From Tetracladium setigerum (lineage: Eukaryota; Ascomycota; Leotiomycetes; Helotiales), in the NCBI GenBank assembly GCA_031472005.1, contig PZJY01000007.1, forward strand, positions 1,116,001 through 1,180,000: 64,000 bases of DNA. The letters are read 5' to 3'. A program made the position numbers and the translations under genes. Position 1 is the stretch's first letter. Every line of letters begins with the position of its first letter. Of the stretch, positions 57,000 through 64,000 are shown piece by piece. Under the pieces are notes generated by a model. The model saw nothing but the letters and a program-made list of their open reading frames with translations, was not told the origin of the DNA and did no database searches.

Positions 57000-58313
57000 T
57001 TATTTCAATTCCTTCTCCACCGTTACAGGAGCTGTACCCTCAGTTGCCGGCACAGCGACCTTCCCGGGTAAAGCACTGGCCTTCTTCTCATCAAACCTCC
57101 AAATCCCACCCGTCTTATCGGCATCAGGAAGAAGCCCGATACTTGGACCCAGGGTATTCAAAAGCGGACATTCCTCCACCAGCGAGAAATACCGCCTCTC
57201 CCATGTTCTATTCTCCTCCTTCTCTAGCAATCGCAACTCGCGCTGTGAGACTTCGATCTTGTTCTTTTCCTCACCAGTCAAATCCATATCTCCTGCTGCA
57301 ATCCCCTGTGCAACTTTCGCCCACGCACGGCGAGATTCCATCGGGTCTTGCTCTTCGATTGGTGCGATCTGGAGTGGTGTGGCAGGTATGGCTTCAGCAT
57401 CATATGTGTCGATGATGGCTCCTTTCTTGCCCTCTGTAATCTCAAATGTCTTGTTCCATTGTCCAGTGATGGAGTACAGAACATCCTTCTCCTTGCCAGT
57501 TGGGTACATGGTAGCCGTGAAGCTGTTCTTCTTCCCTGACAACCATCCTTTGCCACTGTAGTCGATCTTCGCGGTGTATCCCGAACTGCTTGTGATATAG
57601 GTCTTGTCGTTGAGTTCGACGAAGGGAGAACCGAAAATGAGTCCTTCAATGTGAAGATTGGGAAGGCTGATCAAGTATGTCTCGTTGAATGCGGGGATGG
57701 TGAAAAGCGCATGTCCAATTTGCTTTACGTGAATTGTTCGTGCGAAAGAGGCTTTTTGGGCATTGTATCCTTCGAGAAATACTCCATGTTCTTTGTTTGA
57801 GATTCGATATGCAGTGGCAGGAGGGTGGTGACTGCATGCATGTTAGTGATGGCCAATACCTCATGTTTGTGTTGTCAAGTCTGGCGAACAGACGAGAAGT
57901 CGAGGCCGAGGGATCATATACCTGACTTGCTCAGAAACCAGCTCCGTAGTTCCAGAAGCATCAACCCATTTACCCAAGAACAGCTCTCCCAAAAAGGGAT
58001 TTAGGGGCTTCTTCTCATTTCCATACTTGTCACTGCGACTGGCATACTGCTGCTTCAGCGTACTCAAGAACCACTTCAACACCAATAAAGCCCGCTTCTG
58101 TGCGTCTTGTTCGTGTGCCGGGGCGACAAAGATGGCGGGGTGCTCGCACCAGTATGTCGAGAATTCGGTCAGAGAGGTCGAAGAGAGGATGAAAGGAGGG
58201 GCAGTCAAGGACGACAAGTCGCCGGAGAATGAAGCAATCGATTTCAAGAACGCGCTCCAGGAGCCCCTATTCTGCGCAGACACGCCGGCACCTTCTTTCT
58301 CGCTTGAAGACAT
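57000..58313 (-). CDS. KES1: Oxysterol-binding protein KES1/OSH4 type
   Basis: Cytosolic lipid-transfer protein exchanging sterol and PI4P between membranes. Two exons: 58313-57922 and 57831-57000; 407 aa, close to yeast Kes1. The OSBP signature [14 protein letters not shown] is formed exactly across the intron (Glu-Gln-Val in exon 1, Ser131-His-His-Pro-Pro in exon 2). Other motifs: [34 protein letters not shown] and [20 protein letters not shown]. No PH or ankyrin domain, so it is the short Osh4 class. The start is the ATG giving [10 protein letters not shown] before the [18 protein letters not shown] lid helix. Confidence 0.95.
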
Positions 58314-59148
58314 TGTTGTTTTTGTTGTTGGGAGCTGGAGACAATATTCAGCTCAGGCAGGGTTCAGAAAGGGGCAAGGAGGGGTTGCAGACAGGTTGTA
58401 ATTACTGTATTGTAGTTACGAAAGTACCTATCGGCCGATGAATTTCTTTGAAAGGTTTGTTGATCGCAGCTTGAGAAAGTAGAATAATGTTGCAGGCAGG
58501 CAAAACAAAAGTGAGTATATAATGCCAACAAATCTGGAGATGGAGGTGTGCAACAAGGTGGACGAGGTCGCATGTAATAAAAGTTGGGGTCTTGACACCC
58601 CCCCCCCCCCCCACAAACGTCATTGATTGTTGTTGACAGGCTAAAATCCAAACACAGCACAGCCAGCCTCTCCTCGCCCCTCTAGATCGTGTTCCTGCGT
58701 GCCCAGCAAAGGAACTTTTCACTTTCACTTTCGCTTCACTTCATTTTCAATGGCAAATCACCTGATTGTTGAACTAAATGTCTCGTCTCACTCTTTCATT
58801 TCAAGCTGGAGTGCCAGAAACGAAAACGAATACGGTCGGTGTTCTTGATAGAACATGCATGGAGTGGATATCAATCAAAGGGGGTTGCCAGGGGAGTGTG
58901 ATTATTGTGTTGATCCAAGAAAGCTGGCCTTACTGTTCATTTCCTTATTCCCATTTGCTTCCTCGTCGAAGAGGAAAGCCGAGTAGCAGGCAGGCAGGTA
59001 GGCAGTTAAGTACAAACAGATACATATGTATCAAGACACTATTCATAAGATATCTGAGGTCTTTATTTGCGCTCCTGTAATCAATCTCTCCTCCCTCGCT
59101 CCTCTCAATCTTTCCTCTAACCCTTGAGCCTCCTCCTTATCCCCAGTC
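58314..59148. promoter_or_regulatory. Divergent promoter region KES1 / HET gene with poly-C tract
   Basis: 835 bp between divergent starts. Contains a 15-base C homopolymer (58598-58612) and G/CAG-rich short repeats near 58,990-59,005. No gene. Confidence 0.5.
58598..58612 (+). repeat. Poly-C homopolymer, 15 bases
   Basis: Uninterrupted run of 15 C in noncoding DNA; exact length is probably unreliable given the many apparent G/C run errors elsewhere. Confidence 0.9.
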
Positions 59149-61655
59149 ATGAGTTGTCCTCACCAGCAATACGAGAGAGATACTCCCTTCGAAGCCCACG
59201 CTCCTGTTCCTGTCTGCCGTCGTCTCGCTCTCTCTGGCGAATGTGTGCAATGTCACCTCTTGCTGCAAGTAGTAGAGGAATACAAACCCGGATGGATCTC
59301 TGGAGACGATATCAATGATAGCCAGTTGTTCCTCTGCCTGGAGCACGGTGATGAAAACGACAGCCCGGTCATCATTCGATTACTCGAAGGCACACCTAAA
59401 CCTAGTTTCTCCTTGGACGAGAAGCCACATGTGGTCTACAAGTTTGAGTACGAAGGTCTCGAAATTGTAGATTCTTTTTCATATTTTCAGGAATTCCAAG
59501 GTAGAGCTCTCCTACTCTGATGGCCTTTTTCTTGAACGATGTGTTACTTACTCATTGTCTCCAGATGAAGATGCAAAGCACGAGAAGCCTCACAAGCATG
59601 TCTATCTTCAGCAATGCATGGATATTGTCAAGGATTCTTCTTCACCAGCCGCCTTTCAAAGGGCCACAACATGGCTCTCGAGTTGTCTTGCAAACCATGA
59701 ACAGTGCAAACCCCAAATCCGGACTTTATGCCACGACGACTCCTCCATGTGGGATCAGAAACTAAAGATCCTTTTCTCTTCGAGCCCAAGGAAGTCGCAC
59801 CATATGTATGCCTAAGCTACTGCTGGGGCAACGACGTTAGAGATATTCTCAAGACGACCAAGCGAAATCTTGAGTCCCACTACGCAAGCGTGCCTTTTTC
59901 GCAGATGTGTGCTGCCGTTCAAGATGCTATTGTCTTCTGTCGAGGAATAGGCCTGGAAAACCTCTGGGTGGATTCTTTGTGTATAACACAGGACGATCTC
60001 GAATGCTGGCTGCAAGATTCTGCTCAGATGGGGCAGATATATGCAAACTCATGTCTCGTCATCGCATCAGAAGAGTCTGATTCTTGTAAGATTGGTTTCT
60101 TGGGCGAACAGATGTATGGGAAAACAGAATGGCAGCGGAAGTTCACTGTTGATGTCCCAGAGGGAGCTGGCGGTCCCAGGGAGGAGGTCTTCATTCGACC
60201 AATGCCTCGTCACGGTTCAATGGTGTTTTCGGAGAGATCATCGCTGAACAAACGTGGTTGGTGTCTTCAAGAAGCTGTGCTAGCAACACGTAGAATATGC
60301 TTCGACAGATGTGAAATGTCATGGGAATGTGCGAGCAGAAGGACCTGCGAGTGTAGCCACATGACATGGAGATCGTTGACTCCACAACAGGAATATTCTC
60401 GGTTAGTGAAGTTCTCAGAATATCTCAACGACGGTGTGGAAATTCCCCGAGATGTACATTTGGCTATACAGGGATCACTGACTGTAATCTTGCATCTCGC
60501 AGCATTGGCTCGCGTCTACAGCATGGCTACGATAAAACCAGAGATCATACCTCATCCCACAAAGACTGGCTCGCTCTGGTAGAAGACTACTCCCAACGAT
60601 CCTTCACGCACCAGTCCGACAAACTCGTAGCAATCTCCGGCATCGCCAAAATCTTAGTCGACACTTTCTACAGCACTGAACGCTTCGTCGAATTCGACTT
60701 CAGCGGACTCTCAGTAGACGAAGATGTCATTAAAGCCATGCCCACTATGGTCGTTCATAAAGTCCCCATGTCATACACAACTCGCCAGAAATGGGGAAAC
60801 GAAGTCTACTTCGCCGGTTTATGGCGAGATAAATTCATCGCCGGCCTCTCATGGCGTGTGGTTGAGAGAGCCGAAGGTCACCTGGCGTTTGTGGCTCCCA
60901 CCTGGTCATGGGCATCCGTCAACACCGCAGTACAATATGATTACTTCCGTATTGGCGTCCGATCAACCTGGCGAACACAGCCTCCAGTTCTAATCCGCTG
61001 CACTGTTGAAGAGATAAACTGTAAGCCAGTGTTACTCTCTGACCCTACGGGTCCCATCGAAAAGGGACATGTAATTATCACCGGAAGATCTGTGCCTGTT
61101 GATATAGTCATTTTACATGATAACCTGGTGAATCAATGGTACCAAACGTGCTACCAGCCGTGGGAAGCAGCATATCAAACCCAGACGGCGGTGCTGGTAA
61201 GGCCTACAGCTTCTTTTGCTTCCAAAGGTCCGAACCTCCTCTGGAGCGCTCAAGTCTCCTTGGACAGGGAAGCCGAGCTGTCCTCTATCAAAACGCTGGC
61301 CGACACAGACACCGATTCCGAGTGCTGGATGCAAAGCCGTTGCTGCTCCCAAGACCCTGGAAAATGCTGTCTCAGATCGTCTGAGAGTTCAACAAAATAT
61401 TATTGTCTTGAGCTTTTCGATTGCGATGATGACTCGTACATCAACCACCGAGCAAGGGGGTCTGATTATTGGTTTCTGGTGCTGAAGAAGGTCATTTGTG
61501 CAGTGAATGAGGATGAAGAGGATGTATACGAACGTGTGGGTGTTGGGGTGTGGAATTCAAATTGTGACAGGAGGATCAAGCGGTCGAACAAACTTACTGA
61601 GAAACCGCTGCCGTTGTTTGATGAGTTTGAACTTGGAAGGCATAAGATAATTTAG
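59149..61655 (+). CDS. HET-domain protein (heterokaryon incompatibility type), two frame breaks
   Basis: HET domain proteins trigger regulated cell death in allorecognition; specific partners are unknown here. Exons: 59149-59500 and 59565-61655; 814 aa after repair. The N-terminal 190 residues are a preceding region (CPHQQYERD, ATTWLSSCLANHEQC). The HET core then shows APYVCLSYCWGN (about residue 196), NLWVDSLCITQDD, MGQIYANSCLVIASEESDS and LNKRGWCLQEAVLATRRICF. Downstream are DWLALVEDYSQRSFTHQSDK, YFAGLWRDKFIAGLSWRVV and VAPTWSWASVNTAV. The three parts lie in three frames. Adding one C at 59711-59714 and one at 60445-60448 joins them, and the exons then total 815 codons. HET genes do decay often, so true pseudogenisation cannot be excluded, but the pattern matches the other genes. 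No NACHT or repeat domain is attached. Confidence 0.85.
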
Positions 61656-61868
61656 GTGGTTAGAACTTAGTTATTTAAGCTTGTATTTAACTAGATCGAC
61701 GAAATCCAAGAAATTTTGGAAGTGGGTGTGTACTTTGAATGTTGTCGTCCATGATCCTTGGCACGCGATGACCATCTTTAAATACTAGTCGTCCGCGACA
61801 AGACATGAATGAGCATTGGACAAGGAGGTAAGTACTGATTAGGCGTTACGTTTTAACAGACTAATGAA

Positions 61869-62244
61869 ATGAAAGACTGTCATTTGGTATATCCTTATAC
61901 CACAACCTCGCAAAGGATCAACTTGTGTCACTACCTTGCTCCAGCGCCTCTAAGTCCTTGGAAAGGGCCTAAGCTTTTGGGAATGGACGATGCAGAGGCC
62001 CTCTTGGAGGAGAACTCGCTTCTCGTCCTGAGAGTGTCTGATGGATTCGAACTGTCGTAAGTAAAAATGGTGCCATTTTACCTTCGAGCTTTATTTCTCG
62101 AGTATGTTCATCTATGATATCAACAGAGCAGGCTATGGAAATTGGGAAGATCACGAGGAAGTTGCCAGAAAACGAATACAGACACTTCACGAATGCTTTA
62201 GAACACCATACCACCGACTTCGATTAAAAATCAGGTGGTTGTAG
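61869..62244 (+). CDS. Short hypothetical gene, two exons
   Basis: Tentative. Exon 61869-62056 (PLSPWKGPKLLGMDDAEALL, then EENSLLVLRVSDGFEL) is followed by a clear GTAAGT donor. It splices at CAACAG to 62127-62244, which reads SAGYGNWEDHEEVARKRIQT and ends KIRWL. The model gives 101 aa in a consistent frame. No family recognised. Its place next to the HET gene, between conserved genes, suggests an accessory or lineage-specific gene; a relic or chance frame is also possible. Confidence 0.35.
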
Positions 62245-62612
62245 GATAAGAAGCCAATATTTGACAAGACCTCCAAACCCGTTTAGCTCACAGAATACTG
62301 GCTTTGCATGACTACCTCACCCAACACACTATAGAAGCTCACCATCGCGAGAGATTCAGTCACCATCACACAAAATTAGACAGCTTTCAGAGCAATGTCT
62401 TCTCAAAATGATCATTTATCAGGGTCCACGTTTATTTGGAGACTGCAACGCATTTCATTCTTTCTGCGTAGATTCGTAAGTAGGACATGCTGGGTTACCA
62501 CGTATGTACACCCTTGCCCTCTCCCACCCAACCACCAATGACACCAAAGCAAATCAAATCCCAAGCTACTTTTTCAACAAGAGTCGTCGCCGTAAGTGAT
62601 CGGTTGAAGCGC
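62245..62612. other. Convergent 3' flank of FBA1
   Basis: 368 bp between the small hypothetical gene and the aldolase stop codon, containing the aldolase 3' UTR. Nothing else seen. Confidence 0.5.
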
Positions 62613-63108
62613 TTATAGTTGACCAGCGGTGTTGAAGTCCTTGAGACCCTCGGTAACACGAACAGACATGGTCTTCTCACCCTCACGAACCCAGACACGG
62701 GGATCGAAGTACCTATGTAGCTGGTCAGCATTGGCTCTTAAAATACCGAGTGCAAATGTCGAGCTTTCGTTCGCTTTGTTCCAAGAGTGCTGCAGATAGA
62801 TATGAAAATGCATGACTTACTTCTTGTTTGGCTTATCCTCTCCGTCTGGGTTACCAACTTGCTTCGAGATGTAGTCCTTCTTGTTAAGGACGTAGTCTCG
62901 GATACCAGTCAAGTATGCGTATTGCAAGTCAGTGTCGAGATTGACCTTGACAACACCATAGCTAATGGCATCCAAGAACTCCTGCTTGGTAGATCCAGAT
63001 CCACCGTGGAAGACCAAGAAGACGGGCTTATCCTCCTTTGCTCCGATGGCATCCTTGACGAACTTTTGGTGCTTGCCGAGAAGTTCTGGGTGGAGTCTAA
63101 CGTTACCA

Positions 63109-63140
<32 letters not shown>

Positions 63141-63801
63141 AGCGGCAATGGAGAAGTAGGGGAGATTGGGGAGAGAGCCTTGTAGATGGCAAGGATATCT
63201 TCTGGTTGAGTGTAAAGAGCGTTGTTGTCGACATCAGTGTTGTCAACACCATCTTCCTCACCACCAGTGATACCAATCTCCTATAAAATTGTTAGAAATC
63301 GGGGATTTTCACGGAGGACTTGTAACGTACCATCTCGAGCCATTGCTTCATTGGGGCAGCACGCTTGAGGTATGCAGCAGTGGTAGAAATGTTGTAATCA
63401 ACTTCCTCCTCACTCAAATCGATCATGTGGCTGGAGAAGAGAGGCTCGCCATTGGCCTTGAAGTAAGCCTCATCAGCGTCGAGGAGGCCATCCAACCATG
63501 GGAGGAGCTTCTTAGCGCAGTGATCGGTGTGGAGGACAACTGGGATACCGTATGCTGGAGCAACAGCACGGATGTAGTGAGCAGCAGCAATACCTCCAGC
63601 AATGGAGGCCTCTTGCTTGCCATTGGCAACACCCTATTGCATAATATGTCAGCCATAGCTTCTCATCCCATTCCCAATATGTGTATATACCTTTCCGGCA
63701 AAGTAGGCGGCACCACCTTGAGACATCTGCAAGATGATGGGAGACTTAGCATCGCGGGCAGCCTCGAGGGATGCTACGACGGTGGAGGAAGAGGTGCAGT
63801 T
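62613..63801 (-). CDS. FBA1: Fructose-bisphosphate aldolase, class II (5' end outside window, frame break)
   Basis: Zinc-dependent glycolytic enzyme that splits fructose-1,6-bisphosphate. Exons in the window: 63801-63691, 63633-63331, 63280-62821 and 62712-62613. Visible parts: NCTSSSTVVASLEAAR, ILQMSQGGAAYFAGKG, the zinc ligands in VLHTDHCAKK (His-Thr-Asp-His), then EIGITGGEEDGVDN and FGNVHGVYKPGNVRLHPELL (zinc His). The phosphate-binding FHGGSGSTKQEFLDAI, VVKVNLDTDLQYAY and terminal KYFDPRVWVREGEKTM follow. About 35 N-terminal residues (up to the family's AIPAVN) are missing upstream, so intron 1 exceeds 199 nt. One base is missing in a C run: GGGG 63159-63162 or 63168-63171 on the plus strand. 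Its repair gives SPYFSIAAGFGNVHG; the two candidate runs change three residues (ISP versus NLP). Confidence 0.95.
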
Positions 63802-64000
63802 CTGTTTTCACCGGTTAGCATGAGCTCGTTCACTCCCAATTGGGAGTTGAGGGAAGGTCGAGTAGAAGAAGGGGAAGGAAGCTTGTGCGATGAATCTCGT
63901 TGTACACAAGATGCTCAAGGAGGACTGCATGATGAAATGATGGTCGTTCTCTCGGAGCGATAGCCGGTCCTATCGACTGCTTCTTTCGTTTGCTTCACAC

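Noticed and set aside
1..64000. tRNA, rRNA, transposon ends, CRISPR-like arrays
   Set aside because: Looked for on both strands; no cloverleaf-type B-box context, long terminal repeats, transposase-like frames or regularly spaced repeats were found by eye.

Overview
This window is nuclear DNA from a filamentous ascomycete (Pezizomycotina; my inference is Leotiomycetes/Helotiales). The evidence is short GT-AG introns of about 50-100 nt with CT(A/G)AC-type branch sites, CT-rich 5' leaders, about 2.5 kb per gene, a Zn2Cys6 regulator, a HET-domain gene and protein sequences that read as typical fungal orthologues. I found no tRNA, rRNA, transposon, CRISPR or prokaryotic feature. I reconstructed 25 genes; 20 have a recognisable family and the others are conserved-looking or hypothetical.

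Layout. 0.5-5 kb: VPS26 (retromer), LSM8 and a nucleoside hydrolase. 6-11 kb: two uncharacterised proteins. 11-16 kb: a Tma17/Adc17-like proteasome chaperone, the mitochondrial rhomboid protease Pcp1 and a chitin deacetylase with two chitin-binding modules. 17-26 kb: GCV1, V-ATPase subunit H (VMA13), a B-type mitotic cyclin and mitochondrial ribosomal protein uL2m. 27-39 kb: a Zn2Cys6 factor, THO-complex protein THO3/TEX1, RIC1 and the casein kinase 2 beta subunit. 39-51.6 kb: a CSC1/OSCA-type channel, a putative mitochondrial protein, DEF1 and an HVA1-Tudor protein. 52-58 kb: a large disordered single-pass membrane protein and KES1 (oxysterol-binding). 59-62 kb: a small accessory patch with a HET-domain gene and a short hypothetical gene. 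62.6 kb to the end: fructose-bisphosphate aldolase FBA1, whose 5' end lies outside the window. The genes are mostly housekeeping and do not form a metabolic cluster.

The strongest unexpected signal is technical or evolutionary. Nine recognisable genes carry 11 apparent one-base deletions, plus a twelfth in a less certain reading frame. Every one is repaired by adding one G or C to a G/C run; none needs an A/T change or a gain. In each gene the repaired exon lengths add up to a whole number of codons and the family's expected residues reappear. This looks like systematic undercalling of G/C homopolymers, not gene decay. The most interesting biological candidate is a long open frame inside the 700-nt first intron of the CK2-beta gene. 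It could be an alternative first exon giving a kinase regulatory subunit with a different N-terminus. I did not find a convincing new multi-gene system.
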